Assembly: GCA_016617785.1 (NCBI GenBank) | Contig: JADILM010000001.1 | Coordinates: 3,100,001-3,164,000, forward strand | Source of the DNA: Sporobolomyces roseus | Taxonomy: Eukaryota; Basidiomycota; Microbotryomycetes; Sporidiobolales; Sporidiobolaceae | DNA length: 64,000 nucleotides | Direction: 5' to 3' | Shown here: positions 32,337 to 44,789 of the stretch, piece by piece | Layout: each line of letters opens with the position of its first letter | Position numbering within the stretch: position 1 is the first letter of the stretch | The notes under the pieces: generated by a model | Told to the model about the DNA's origin: nothing | What the model saw: the letters and a program-made list of their open reading frames with translations, nothing else | Databases searched by the model: none | Program-made: the position numbers and the translations under genes

Positions 32337-35300
32337 TCAGTGACCAACTCTTCCTTTGCGAGAACGTTTCTTCTTCTTCTCTTTCTTGACGCCGTTTCCT
32401 TGCTCTTCTCCGCCTGCGCCGTCGATGGCCATCGGAGACGCGCTTCCAGACTCAGCGCTTGCTACGCTACCATCTCGACCTTGTCGTTTACCGAGTGCCG
32501 TGAGAAGAGCAGAACCCGCGAGAGCGAGGAAAGGTTCCATCGGTAACGGCCCTGAGCCAATGTTCGTGGTCTCGACGTAGTTCTCAGCAGCTTCCTGCAA
32601 GAGTTCTTGCCATTTCCTTTTCAACTTCGAAGGTTTAGGTTGATCTGACGTTGGAGAAGGAGATTGATGTTGAGGTTTCTTTTGACCTGGTACGAGAACA
32701 GCGGAGCCTTGTTCGAGAGGGGGAGGATCGGGTCCGAAGATTCGACTGAGCTTGTCGATGAGCGGGTCGAAACTTGGGATGAAATGAAGAGGGTTGGTCG
32801 GAGCGACAGGCGAAATGAAGCTGCAGGTCAAAGACGAGTCAGGTCGCTCAAATACGATGAGGAATTCAACGAGTGACGTACAAGGGTTTCTTGTTTGCGA
32901 TACAGTCGTAGAAGATTTCGACGGTCGAGTGAGCTGTGGAAGTCAATAGAGTCAGTTGGAGACCCGACTAAAGAGGAAGGTGAACGGTAGTCACCCATGA
33001 CAACTCCAGGTTCTGTAAAGGTTGAGCGAGTAGTCAGTAACGAGTCTGACACGAGACGAGGGAATCGAGAGAAAGGTGCAAGACTAACTGAATCCTTCGA
33101 CCTTCAACCCTTCTTTTGTACGAGCTCGAGACAGCGCAACATACGCTCTAGTACAAGGAATGAAGCTTGAGTCGCAACTCAGGACGAGTGATAGGGTGAC
33201 TTGTAACTTACTGGCCCTTTTCGAAAGTACTGCCGAGTCGAACACAAACGGCATCGAGTGATTGACCTTGTGATTTGTGGATCGTCAAAGCCCTATCGAG
33301 CAACGACGAGGATATCAGCTTGTTCTGCTCCAATACCGATAGAAAGGATTGAGCGTACCAAGCGAGCTGGAGAGGAATCTGAGTTCTTGCGACAGTGTTG
33401 TGCTTGTCGAGATCGATACACCAAGAATGAGGTCGAACGAGCACTACAGATCGATGCGAGATACGTGAGTCATGGTTGGGAAGATATTGCGAAAGGCTGG
33501 ACTTACCTTCTTTCCCACAAGCGAAGAAGACGAGAGGATAGAAAACTTTATCCTGTTTGTCCATGAACTCATCCGCCGCTTTTTGTCTCCATTCCTCAGT
33601 GCCGACTCGACCAACTCCTCCAGGTTTCTTTCCTTGTCCGTTTGCAGCGGAAATCGATTCTTCGTCGGGAACGTCTTGCGCCGAAACCCAACCAACAATC
33701 ACACCTCGCGAACCATTCACGAGTCCACCTGAACGTCCACATCCAGTAACAGATCAGTAAAGGCTCAATATAGATTGAGAGCGGAGGAGCAGACGAACCT
33801 TTGACGTCCAAATTAGCGAGAAGTAGAACTTGAGCACCCTCTTTCAGATTCAAGGTTGGAGCAACAGGAGTCGTATCGAGCTATAGACAACGAGCTCCTG
33901 GTCAGTGACATTATCGTATCGAAGTAACGGAGGTAGAGATTACCCTCTTGAGCTGTGTAGCACCCCAATCACCCCTCGATTGATCATCCGCTTTGAAAAC
34001 GTATTCCTCCTCTTTCAAATTCTTGAATTCTCTCCTATTCTCATCGTCTACAGCTTGTCGTCTCGGATAGAGATTCGTTGGCTGCGAAGAGCTTGTTCCA
34101 ACAGGGTCGCCATTATCGAGAAGTGAGCGAAATGGACTTACTCGAATTTGGATGGCACCTCCACTTCGCAATTCTGAACCACAAGACGCGAAGAGATCGA
34201 TACACTTTTGATCGCAGATACCTCGACGGATCTTCTCGAGGACAGCAATGAATTCGGGATCGGATTGACGGAAAACCTGAAAGTCGGAAAGAATCAATAC
34301 GCGAGCTTCAGTTTAGGGAAAGGAGGACTTCGAATTCACCTTCGTAAGCTCCATTACCTTGAAGTTGCACTCGGCCCTATCGTCGAGATTGTGATGTCAG
34401 CTATGAGAGATCGACGCAAGAAAATGGGAAACTTACCAAGCGTTCGTTTCGAAAACGAATCGTCTTTGCCTCCATTCCAGCAAACAACCCTTCGCATCCT
34501 CGGCTTTCTTGACCTTTGGTCCTACACATTTGAAGACGTCTGCGATCGGAACTCCTGGAGGGCGTTCTTCATAAGGTAATCGAGCTTCTTCGAGAGGTAT
34601 CTTGATGATTCCCTTGACACCTGTACGACCGCGAGTAGCTAAGTCGCGTGTACGATTCGGAGATGAGCGCAAGAGCACTACGTACCGCATCGGGGACAAC
34701 TCGCAGCAACTTTCGATTCCGGGACTGGGGGAAGTTGGAAGAAATCGCCAGAAACGATCAATTGTAATCCACCTATCGAGTCGTTCGAGTCAGCCCACAG
34801 CTCTGATGGCGAGAGCAGATGCGTAGCTTACCGAAAGCACCTTTCTTCTCCCTGATCAACTTGCCCAGAATATTCAATTTCTCGAATAGCTCTGGAGGAC
34901 TCATCGAAATTTCGTCGATGATCAAAGTCTCGATACCTCTCCAGTTCTTCGCCGACGTGTCCTTGTTTCGAGTGATCTTGTCGTAATGAGTCGAGATTTC
35001 CTATGGCGAGAGAACGCGAGATTTTTAATTCGGTTTGCAAAAAAGTCGACAAGGAAATCAATCGTACTTTGTCTCCGAGTCCGACTGCAGCCCAAGAATG
35101 AATCGTCGTTCCATTGACTTGTAAGGCAGCGATACCTGTCGTAGCAGTAATCTGAAAGGGACGTTTGAGATGTTCGAGAAGTCGAGTAATCCTGAGTTCC
35201 ACTCGCTCAAGATCAGTTCCGCGCGCTGATTCGTATGATTGAAGCAGGCGAGAGACTCACTCATTGAGCAAGAAAGATTTCCCTACTCCAGCAGAACCCG

Positions 35301-36136
35301 TGAAGAATACATTCCCACCTTTCTTGACTTGTTCCAACACTTCTTTCTGCTCCTCCGAACACCTCTCGTCAGGTTTCCACTCTTCGATCGTCGGTGCCGC
35401 TGCTGCCACTTCTCCAGGCTCAGCTTTCCCACCTTTCCCACTCCCATATCGCGACATGCCAGAAGCCATCGTGAATCCAAACTCTTTGAGACTCGTCGTT
35501 GCCAACTCGCGACGAGCTTCCAATCGCTCTTGTTTGATCTTGATCGGGTCTCCTTCGACTTTGACAACTTGCTCGACTGATTTCCCTTTCGCGTTCCTCT
35601 GTAGATGGGTTCAGTCATTTCTCGTCAGAATTGAGAATTTCGAAGTGCGAAATCAGGCTTACTCTCGCCAACGCAGCTTCTTTACTCGCTTGAATCTTCC
35701 TTCTCTGTTCATCGGTCAAGTTGCTTTGAGTCTGGGTTGGAGGTGGGAGAGCTTGAGTCTGCTCAGGTTGAGATTGCGAAGTTGAAGGAGAAGGAGGAGA
35801 AGGAGCGTTGAAACTCGTCAAGGGTCGCATGTTTGCTCGAGGGAAGCCAGAGTTAGGTCGTTGTCCATTCTCGATCGTCATAGTAGCATCTTGAGTTGAT
35901 TGTCGAGAGTTGAACAGAGTTTGAGATGAAGAATGAATCTGAGGTTGAGTCGGAGCGGTAAAGTATGGTGGACTTGGTTCTGGACTACTACTTTGTACTG
36001 CTTGTACAGAGAATCGACCTCTCAAGTCTGATAGAGATGAAGCTGGAGGATTTATCGAGTTGAATGATGAAGAATTTGGATGAAGAGGAGAAGAAGAGGA
36101 TTGTGGGTCGAGTCGCGGTCGCTTCTCTGGTAGCAT
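32337..36136 (-). CDS. PIF1: Pif1-family 5'-3' DNA helicase
   Basis: Pif1 helicases unwind G-quadruplexes, displace telomerase and keep mitochondrial DNA. The start MLPEKRPRLDPQSSS is followed by about 150 disordered residues, then SEEQKEVLEQVKKGGNVFFT and the Walker A GSAGVGKSF, ATTGIAALQVNGTTIHSW (motif Ia), TLIIDEISMSPPELF (motif II), GLQLIVSGDFFQLPPV (motif III), ELTKVFRQSDPEFI (motif IV), VLLLANLDVKGGLVNGSRG (PIF1 loop), ALTIHKSQGQSLDAV (motif V) and AYVALSRARTKEGL (motif VI). Catalytic residues are intact. The C-terminus is Pro/Ser-rich and ends in a Lys/Arg run (KKEKKKKRSRKGR), probably a nuclear signal. More than ten short introns. About 25 residues between AYEERP-like and CVGPKV segments of the 2A domain form a zinc-free insert of uncertain boundary. 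Confidence 0.92.
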
Positions 36137-36896
36137 CTAGAGAGTGTGCTACACCTTGAATAACGCGTCTTTGTTGAGATTGGTGAATGTATGTGAAATT
36201 GATGGATTCGCAAAACTTCTCTGAAAGAACCGCGAGGACGATAAGCAGACTTCTATCTCTCTTGCCCTTCACTTGCTTCTGCTAGAAATGCTTCAGATGG
36301 CATTCTTAACGACCAGCAAGCAACTCTTCTAGCTCATGATACAGTCTTCGACCACCTCCACCACTTTGACCCCGCTTGCTTGAGACGACTCTTATCTTCT
36401 CCTCAAATCTTCAAAGTGCCGACGACAGACTCGTGATTTACTATACCCAAGGGTGAAGGTTATGCGGGGGGTATCAATCGGGATAGCGAGCCTTTCGTCG
36501 GCAAATGAAGGGAAAAACTGGAAACCTATACTTTAATCGGCGCTTTTTGCGGGTTGTGCAGTCGGAATCTCTTGGTGGGTCCCCCATCCAAGAACGTAAT
36601 CGACCCAAATCTACCCCCCGAGAAAGTTTTTCATGCAAAAACCCAAACCAGTCTCTACCGACTGCTTCCCTCGCTTCTTCTTTTTTCTCTCTTCTTTCAT
36701 CATCTCTCCTCCTCCTTCTCCTTCCTCCATCACTCTCTCCCTTCTCAGTTTCGGTTCTCGGCGGCTACCTTTATATCATATCATCGACATAGAAGATCAA
36801 TAGAGTTTCTTCAAGGACCCTCAAAAAAAGAATCAAGACTAGCCTCGAAAAAAAGTTCAACCTCAGCATACCTTACAACAACAACAACCTTCAATC
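36137..36896. promoter_or_regulatory. Divergent promoter, PIF1 / amino-acid permease, with pyrimidine-rich leader
   Basis: 760 bp between start codons. From about 36660 to 36770 the plus strand is nearly all C and T, and the last 60 bases before the permease ATG are A/C-rich (acaacaacaacaacc). This is the pattern of a strong fungal promoter with an unstructured leader. No specific operator recognised. Confidence 0.5.
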
Positions 36897-38869
36897 ATGG
36901 TGTTCTCATCACGACGCAGTTCATCGACGAATCAAGAGAAGAGGTTCAAGGATGGAAACAAGGAGGAAGATGTTTACGTTTCGACTGGAGCAGATGTTGA
37001 AAACGCCGTACCTGGAGAGGAGATTGTAGATGGTGTATTCGGTGCGCAGACTGCAGAGGGACCCAACTATCGTTCAGTAGGATGGATCTCTACTTCAATT
37101 CTCTTGATGAAGGTACTTGCTATTTTTTTCAATTTCTCTCTCCTCTCTTTTTCGCGTTGACTGATGGGTGGTCGGAAACAGTCTCAAATCGGTTTGGGTG
37201 TACTTTCAATCCCTTCGACTTTCTCTACATTGGGTCTCGCTCCTGGTATCATCATTCTCGTTGTCATCGCTGCCCTCACCGTATGCCGATTATTCCCTTC
37301 CTTTACCGATACGAAAATATCGTCGACTCACAATCCGCCTCGTAACAGACCTACACGGATTACTTCATTGGAAAGTTCAAGTTGCACCACCCTACCGTCT
37401 GTGAGCTCCAATTCTCGAGATTCAACGATTATCCCGAGGGAAACGACGAAATTGACTCTTCTTTTCGCATCCTCGTAGACTCTGTCGCCGACTGTGGAGG
37501 AATCATGTTTGGACCCATCGGAAAGGAGGTGTTCGGAGTTGCTTACTGGCTATTGATGACCCTCATCGTCGGTTCCGCCATTGTTGGACTTTCGACCGCG
37601 ATCAACGCCATTTCACTCCACGGTGCTTGCACTGCCATCTTTGTCGCCTGCATGGCCGTCGCCATCTACCCCTTCGCCTCGCTTCGAACTCTCGGAGGTG
37701 TTAAATGGATTGGTTGGGTTGGATTGATCTCGATCTTGTCGGCAATCTTGACGGTTACTATCGCTACTGGTGTCGGAGGACGACCTAGTTTGGCTCCTCA
37801 AGAAGGTCCCTGGGACAAGGCTGTCGTCATCTGGGGAAAGCCTACCTTGTGAGTTTTCACTCCTTTTTTCGCATAAGTCTGGTTTCTCATTCGCTCTCTT
37901 ACCTCTCTCTCTAGCGCCAATGCTATGACTGCCATTTCCAACATCGTCCTTGCTTTCGCCGGTACCGCTTCCTTGTATGTCTCGCTTCGATCTGCTTTTC
38001 CCTCGATTTAGTCACTTACGCTACATCTTGTCGTCCTATTCCAGCCTCCCCATCGCAGCCGAGATGCGCAACCAACGCGATTACAAGAAAGCTGTCCTCA
38101 TGTGTCAAGGTTTCGTTACCTGCTTCTACCTCGCTATCGGTATCGCTGTTTACGTTATGGCGGGACAATACGTTGCCTCACCTGCCCTCGGTACCGCTGG
38201 TGTCCTCCTCAAGCGTATCGCCTACGGATTGTCGCTTCCTGGTCTCCTTGCGTCCGGTGTCATTTACGCTCATTTGCCTGCCAAATACGTGAGTTTTTTT
38301 CCTTTTCGCTCTCTTGACGAGACTGCAGCGACTCTCCCCATACTGACTCTTCGTCGAGTACTAGCTCTTCGTTCGTTTCCTACGAGGATCTCGTCACCTT
38401 ACCGCCAACACCAAGACTCACTGGTTCGTATGGCTCTCCTGCACCCTCGTCTGCGTCCTCTTCGCCTACGTTATCGCCTCTGCCGTACCCGTTTTCGAAG
38501 GACTCGTTGGACTAGTGGGCGCGTTATTCGGCACTTTCTTCTCCCTCCAGGCAGTGTCTATGATGTGGTTCTACGATTACTGGGGCGACAGGAAAGATCC
38601 GAAGAAGAACAACCTCGGATTCAAGCTTTTGGTCGCTCTCAACGCCTTTATCTTCGTCATTGGCTTCTTCCTAATGATTGCTGGTACTTAGTTAGTGACT
38701 CTCTCCTATATCTGGTCTCCGAGGGAGTGTTGGGAGCGAACGAGGGCTGATTTCACATTTTTTTCGCGAAAACAGCGGTTCTATCTCCTCAATCATCGAC
38801 GACTACCGAGAGAACGGAGGCGTCGCGTGGTCCTGCGCAGACAACAGTGGGAGTGTTCGAAGTGCTTAG
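36897..38869 (+). CDS. AAAP-family amino-acid permease
   Basis: A plasma-membrane proton/amino-acid symporter of the Mtr/AVT-like AAAP family. An N-terminal cytosolic part (VFSSRRSSSTNQEKRFKDGN to NYRSVGWISTS) precedes the signature first helix LLMKSQIGLGVLSIPSTFST. Further segments include LAPGIIILVVIAALTTYTDY, GVAYWLLMTLIVGSAIVGLS, WIGWVGLISILSAILTVTIA, NAMTAISNIVLAFAGTASFL with IAAEMRNQRDYKKAVLMCQG, and ALNAFIFVIGFFLMIAGTY; about eleven helices in total. The ENRD-like IAAEMRNQRDYKKA loop is typical of fungal members. The last exon adds SIISSIIDDYRENGG-like sequence and ends SGSVRSA at 38869. Eight or so exons. A decayed copy of its middle lies at 47823-48044. Confidence 0.9.
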
Positions 38870-40222
38870 GAAACGACAGCATCGCACCAGGAGCAGGACT
38901 TTCGAAATCATTTCGAAACAATCCCTCGTCATCGCTCGCTCGCACTACACTTCTCTCATTCCATCTATATACACTGTAGTCTCTCTGACATATATATAAG
39001 CTGGTCTCCTCATACCTTGTAAAGAATACGGAAACATTACATAACATTTTCGACTCGTAGCTCAAACTTTTCGAAACTTCGCGGATCGATTATAGTTGAC
39101 GTCTTGCGGCCTGATTCGTGCACCAGCTAGGATGAGCGCACATTCGGCAACGGATGTTATCACCGCTTCTTCGAGTCGTCTCAGCCGAATTTGGGTCGCG
39201 AGCAGAAATCTGGGTTTCGACACCTTGACGATTCACCCTCTAGCTTTGCATCGACGTGTGACATATCTCCGAATGAGAGTCAGTGAGGACGATTGAAGTC
39301 AGTGAGAGTAGCTCTTTCGAGAGCTGACGAGACAGTGCGAGGCGAGACGTTGACACTTTATTAAGTTCAAAGTGACTTTTCACGCTCTTTCGCCGACGCG
39401 AGCCGTACAAACATAGCGTGTCGTCGTGCGATCGTCGAATCAAGGTCTCAGAGCAAGCGAGGGTCAAGGATTGGAAGTTTCAGACTCTGACCCAAATCGA
39501 CCCAATTCGGCGGAATTGGAAAAAAAAAAAATCGTTTCGACGTTCCGACGTTTTCAATGAACCTGCTTGGTCAGGATGGCTCGTTCAGTACCCGGAAGCC
39601 TGCGCACTAGCGTCGAATCGAGCTGACTTTGGTATCGAAAAGGCGAAAGTCGAGATTTTGACTTGGTCGCGAGAACGTCGAGAAAAGGTAATCATCGCAA
39701 AGTCCCCCCTACTCGATGAGCCTCACGTCAATTTCATTAGTGTGAGAGGTCGAGAGACGAGAGATCCCCTGCAGTCTCCCTATCGAAGCGAGGTCTGTTA
39801 CCGATCTCGTTTTTCGATAGCGCTCGTCGAACCCGTCCGCAGCCTCGGACCCAGCCATCGAAAAAGAAAGAGGATCGAATGAAGGAGAAAAGCTAGGGAG
39901 AGAGCTATGCACAAACTGCAAGTGAACGAAACAACCGAAACGCCATGAACTGAAAAACGAAGAGAGAAAAAACCAAGATGGTCAACGAGTCTACTGCGTC
40001 GAGCGGAAGAGGTCAAAGTGAGGTAGAATGAGGTAAAAATCAGAAGGAGAAGGAGGGGGAGTCATAAGTTATACAATCACGAGAGTGGTAAGAGGGCCAG
40101 AGGGGAAGAATCAAGAAACGAGTGGAGGGGAAGAGGAGAGGAAGATGAAAGGAGGGGAAAGTGTCTGCTGAGGATACTGTGAGGAGAAAAGGGAACGAGG
40201 AAGAGGGAGAGAAGAAGTACCT
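38870..40222. other. 1.35 kb gap between permease and IPC synthase (convergent)
   Basis: No supported gene. Contains a TA-rich stretch near 38989-38999 and a 12-base A run near 39520. Overlapping frames at 39418-39882 show no splice sites or domains. The right end is the purine-rich 3' UTR of the IPC synthase. Confidence 0.45.
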
Positions 40223-42092
40223 CTATTTTGTGTTTATTCCCTCCGTCGCATTCTTCCTTTCCAGCGCGTCCTCTTCCTCCCAACTCGGTCGATCAGTCGG
40301 TACCGCATTGTAACCATTCAATCCCATCCTGACACTGCCCGATCCAGAGCTCGAACTCGGACTACTCGAGTTGTTACTCCTACTCAACACTTCCGAACTC
40401 AATCCCTCCTTGTTCGATAGTCGCATGATTTGTTTCGATCCGTATTCGGTATAGTTCTCGCCGTCGTGGAGGGAGTGGAAGAGTCGATCGTAGCCTGTAG
40501 TGAGACCTTCAGAGTAGTGTCGAAGATCGAGCTTGCGAAGTCGAACTCGTTCGAAAATCGTGAATGCGACGACAGAGTAGAAAGTTCCGCATAAGAGATC
40601 GATCGCAAACTGTCAAGATCGAGACTTTCATCATCAGTACGACAAGCTCGAGTCAGATGAAAAGAGAGTGCAAACTAACGTGGTGATGAAGGTATTGAGT
40701 TGCCCAAAACATCCAGAAACAATAAATCCACATGAACGTCAAACCCCTGTAATTCTTCGAGTACCTCGTCGCGTACAATCCACAACAGATCGAAGTAGCA
40801 GCGTGTAACGAAGGGATCGCTCCGAAAACGACAGCTCCCCATTTGAACGCTTTCGCATAGATGTGAGCTGCAAACACGTGCTCAAATGATCAATAAGGAA
40901 TACGAGGGAGTAGAGGAGAATGGAACGAAGGAGGACGTACTGCCGAGAATTGTATCGACTCGAATCAAACCCGCAGGATTTCCAGGATAACTATAATCAG
41001 GTTGAGCCGCATCGATTCCATAGACGTCGTAGCTATCCCTCACTCAGTCTCATCAGCATTACTCCGCGTGCAAAGAAGGGAAGAATAAGTGAACTCACAA
41101 CCAAGGAGCAGCATTCGGGAACACCAAATGAGTTGCCAACCCAGCTAGATTTTGAGCTCCCAAAGTAAAACCGAAAGTACACGCGGCACCTTGACAACCG
41201 AATCCCCAAATCCACCATCCTGCTACGATCGGACTCGCGAAATGTAATGCTCCGTATGAACCGAATGCTAGCAAATCTAAGAAATTCGTCTGAAATCATT
41301 TTTGTCACGAGGAGAGTCAGCTTGATTAGGTCGAGAAGAGGAGGGAAGGGAGAGGAGGAAGGACGTACAGGTTCGGCTTTCCCAAAGTAATCGGTGAACC
41401 ATAAAGCAGTTGGAAAGACTAGGATACTCAAAGCATAAGCTCTCCCTCTTCCTCTATCCTCCTTTGGTTTATCCCCATTACCTACACATGCAATTTCATA
41501 CATCAGCTCAAGATCTAGATTGGCGGTGGAAGATGGAAGGAGAGAGAGAGAGACTGACCCCAATAGTAAACGAGTCTTGCGAGAGGTAGGAGCGAAAGAG
41601 TTACGATGAAAGTACCGATAGGGGATAACAAGAGGTTGTTCAATTTCGGTAACAAGTCGATATGAATCTGTTACATAGAGCAAGCGAGGTTTTTGCACGA
41701 AGTCAGTCTCCCACGAGGTTTTGATGTGTTGTTTCCGTCCGAGAGGGGAACCGAGGTAACTTACTGGAGGTCTAATTTCTACTGGAATATATTTCGCTTG
41801 TTTGAATAAGAAAGTCCATAAGAATGGGAAGAAAGCTCCGACTATTACGCCCCCATGTTTGAGGAGAGAGAGAGCAAAGGGTTGAGAGAAACGTCGTGTG
41901 AGATTCCCACTCTCTTTCCCACAGAATAGAGAGAGAGAGTGCTTTACCTAATACAGTCCATAACCGATAAATAACACTACTACCATTCAGTAATACCCAA
42001 CTACAGTGTAAGAGTAACGCTCCAATTCCAGTCAAGATGAATCCCAATCCACCTCCTGATCTCAACCGCCGTAAAGAAGGTAACGAAGTCAT
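40223..42092 (-). CDS. IPC1: Inositol phosphorylceramide synthase catalytic subunit (Aur1/Ipc1)
   Basis: Transfers phosphoinositol from phosphatidylinositol to phytoceramide in the Golgi, an essential fungal sphingolipid step and the target of aureobasidin A. Start MTSLPSLRRLRSGGGLGFIL at 42092, then membrane segments GALLLHCSWVLLNGSSVIYR, IDLLPKLNNLLLSPIGTFIV and AYALSILVFPTALWFTDYF. The lumenal Aur1 block SYDVYGIDAAQPDYSYPGNP with AGLIRVDTILGT is present, followed by the PAP2-type active site GAIPSLHAATS and YLHHHVFAIDLLCG, giving the His-Ser/His-Asp catalytic set. The C-terminus is a Ser-rich cytosolic tail ending TEGINTK. About eight exons, consensus introns. It diverges from THOC3. Confidence 0.95.
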
Positions 42093-42951
42093 TCTTCCAC
42101 CTTCTCTGATCTCGAATCTAGTGAGGGAAGTAGTTTGAGGTTGAGAGTTGGAAAGGAGCGAGGTTGTTGGTTGAGAGAGAAAACCGACCTGAGAAAAACT
42201 GGAGAAGCCGAAGGGTTGGAAAACAAAGGTTATTTTATTGAGGGTTGCTTTCTTGTAGCGAGTCTGTGAAAAGAAACCGGCGTATCAAAATATAGTCTCA
42301 GGAGGTCGAGTTGAGAATCGTTGGAATTCTTTTTGCGAAAGACAAATCTCGCAGAGAGTGTCGAGCTCTCTCGTCTCATCTTGAGGTTCCTTCGACTGTC
42401 TACGAGCGTGTCGTCGTCGTCGGAAGAGTATCGGTTGACGAGAGAGAACGAGAAGAGAGTAAAGGGAGGACGATACAAAGTACGTTCTTTCAGTTTCAAT
42501 CGTCAAATTCCGTCGTCAAATTTGGGTTGTCTAGATGTCTCGTACACTTTTGGGTGCGCAGCGCATAGAGACCGTCTCAATTCGACGGAGTCCCTTTCCA
42601 ATTCGAGGCAGAGGGGGATGGTGATGCGGTCGTGAGGCTTCGCAAAGAAACGACGAAGCATTTGAAACTGCGAGTGCGTGACTCTAGATCGAAGCGCATA
42701 TCACCGCGAACGATCTAGTTGAGCCAAAGATACGGCAGAATAGCTATTGAAGGCAGATGAAGCGAGCCAACGAGTAGATTCCTGCTTTTGCGAAATCGAA
42801 ATTGTCTGATCTGTTTCTTTCGCACACCTTCACTCAACTGGAACTCTTAATCACCTCTCTACTCCTTCAAACCTCTCACCAGACTCTTACAAGTCCCAAT
42901 TGGCATCACCTAGCAGTTCCCCTCCACTTGCCTTCCTCCCTTTGATCTCTC
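42093..42951. promoter_or_regulatory. Divergent promoter region, IPC1 / THOC3
   Basis: 859 bp between start codons with no supported gene. The 100 bases before the THOC3 ATG are C/T-rich. A near-repeat of cgtcaaattccgtcgtcaaat is visible at 42502-42522. Confidence 0.45.
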
Positions 42952-44533
42952 ATGGCAGTAACCTCCTCAACCCCGTCTTCCTCCACCTCAGAGTTTACGA
43001 AATACAATACTCGACGACTAGGTAACACTCGTGAACGAGTTAGAAGTGTAGCTTGTCAGTCTTTTGCTCCCCTTTCCAATCTCATCTCATCTCATTTCCA
43101 TTCTCCTTAACTCACACACTCCTGGAAGCAAGTATAGGGAATCAAGATGGAAGACGATTAGCTACTGGAGGAACAGATAAGATTCTTCGTATCTATTTAC
43201 CAGATAAAGGTAATAACTCTCTCTCTTTTTGCTCGTTCAACTTTCTCGGGAGAAAGAGGTTAGCTGAAGTGTGTGTGGGAAACAGATCCGAGAACTAGTA
43301 CTGAATGTAGAGGTCATACGGGTGAGATTCAGGTGGTGAAATGGAATCCGGTGCATAATGAACGGTTGGTGACTTGTGCGAGTGGTGAGTTCTTTACTCT
43401 TCCTTTTGTTTCTCTCTCTCTGGGGAATCTCGAGAGCATCGTGTGCAAGGAGGCTGCAGGCGTGGAGAGGAAGAAGGGAAGAGCGAAGGAAGAGAAAGAA
43501 GCTGATCTTTTGGAGAATTGTTCTGTTTCGCAGGTCAGGATAAAGCATTGCACTTCTGGTTAGCTCCTCATTCTCCCATCATCTCTCTCATGTACCACTC
43601 ACTGACGCTCGATCACGTACAGGGATATTCGACGTGAGTCTCTCGACTTTGATCAGGTGTCAGAAAAGCACAAACTGAGAGATGCTTGAGGGTTACAGAG
43701 GGTTCCAAGCCTACCTCAACGATCGAAACTCATGGCGAGAACATCACCATGACCTGGTCCCCTGATGGTCGACATATCGTGTTGGGTAACCGAGTGGATA
43801 AGATCTTATGGATTGACGTCGAAGAACAAACTATCATTCGTCGTGAAACGATGCCTTGCGAAGTGAGCTGCCACTTCCCTCTCTCGGTCTCTCGTTGTTG
43901 GGGAGGCTGATTATGTTTGAGTTTGTTTGTAGACGAACGAAGCAGCATTCTCAAATAACGGTTCACTACTCTTAACCGCCGTCGAAGGTCGATTGAACCT
44001 AAACACTTTCCCGGCAAATGATTTACTGCATACAATTCGAGTCGCATCAGCTCCCACTATGCTAGTCGATCTGGATTCGAGAGGTAGGTATCTGATTGCT
44101 GGTAGTAACGATACGACTGTCACATTATGGGAAACGGAGGAATGGACTTGCGTTAGCTCTTTAGGATCTCACGAGTACGTCTCCCCACGCGACTATGCTC
44201 GTTTGCTCGCTGATCAAGCTGATGAGACTTTTCGAGTGTCGTTCGTTAGTGATCCGATAAGAGCTTGTAAATTTTCTCATGATGGAGCTTACGTCGCTTC
44301 TACCTCGGGTTACGAGATCATTATTGTACGTCTCCTTCTCCTCTCTCTCGCATTCTTCAAGCAGAGCTAACAGCGAATCGTTGATCGATAAGTCCGAAGT
44401 TCCGTCTCTCAAACAAGTTCATTCGATTCCATTACCTCCTACTCAACTATGTGATACGTTGGCGTGGCATCCTTCAAAATACATGTTGGCGTATGGAGCG
44501 GGAGATGCGTTCATTTGGGGTTTAGGGGTGTAG
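42952..44533 (+). CDS. TEX1: THO complex WD40 subunit (THOC3/Tex1)
   Basis: A WD40 propeller of the THO/TREX complex that couples transcription to mRNA export. After MAVTSSTPSSSTSEFTKYN, the repeats read VRSVAWNQDGRRLATGGTDK, HTGEIQVVKWNPVHNERLVT, ITMTWSPDGRHIVLGNRVDK, FSNNGSLLLTAVEGRLNL, TMLVDLDSRGRYLIAGSNDT, IRACKFSHDGAYVASTSGYE and CDTLAWHPSKYMLAYGAGD, in the THOC3 order and with its length. Two micro-exons are needed: one of about 25 nt ending at 43559 and one of 11 nt at 43623-43633 (GGATATTCGAC), which together give QDKALHFWDIRQGSKP. Stop at 44533. Confidence 0.92.
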
Positions 44534-44789
44534 AGAAAGATCGGAACGGAAATTCTAGCTCATTGTCGGAAAAGTGTCGAATCGCTCGACGCTCTCGGTT
44601 TCTTTCTCACACAGGCCATCGAGAGTAGAGGGAAACGAGAGCAAGAGTATCGACATTCGAGGTTGCGAGGAAGTATCTACAACAGAGTTACAAGGTAACG
44701 AGAGAGGGTACTGATTTTTTAGGTTTCAATGCGTTCATTTCCGATTCAAGCTATTCCTTCTTTCCTTGACACCCTACATCCCTACTTCT

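Noticed and set aside
39096..39882. Possible gene between permease and IPC1
   Set aside because: Short frames without consensus introns, domains or consistent codon use.
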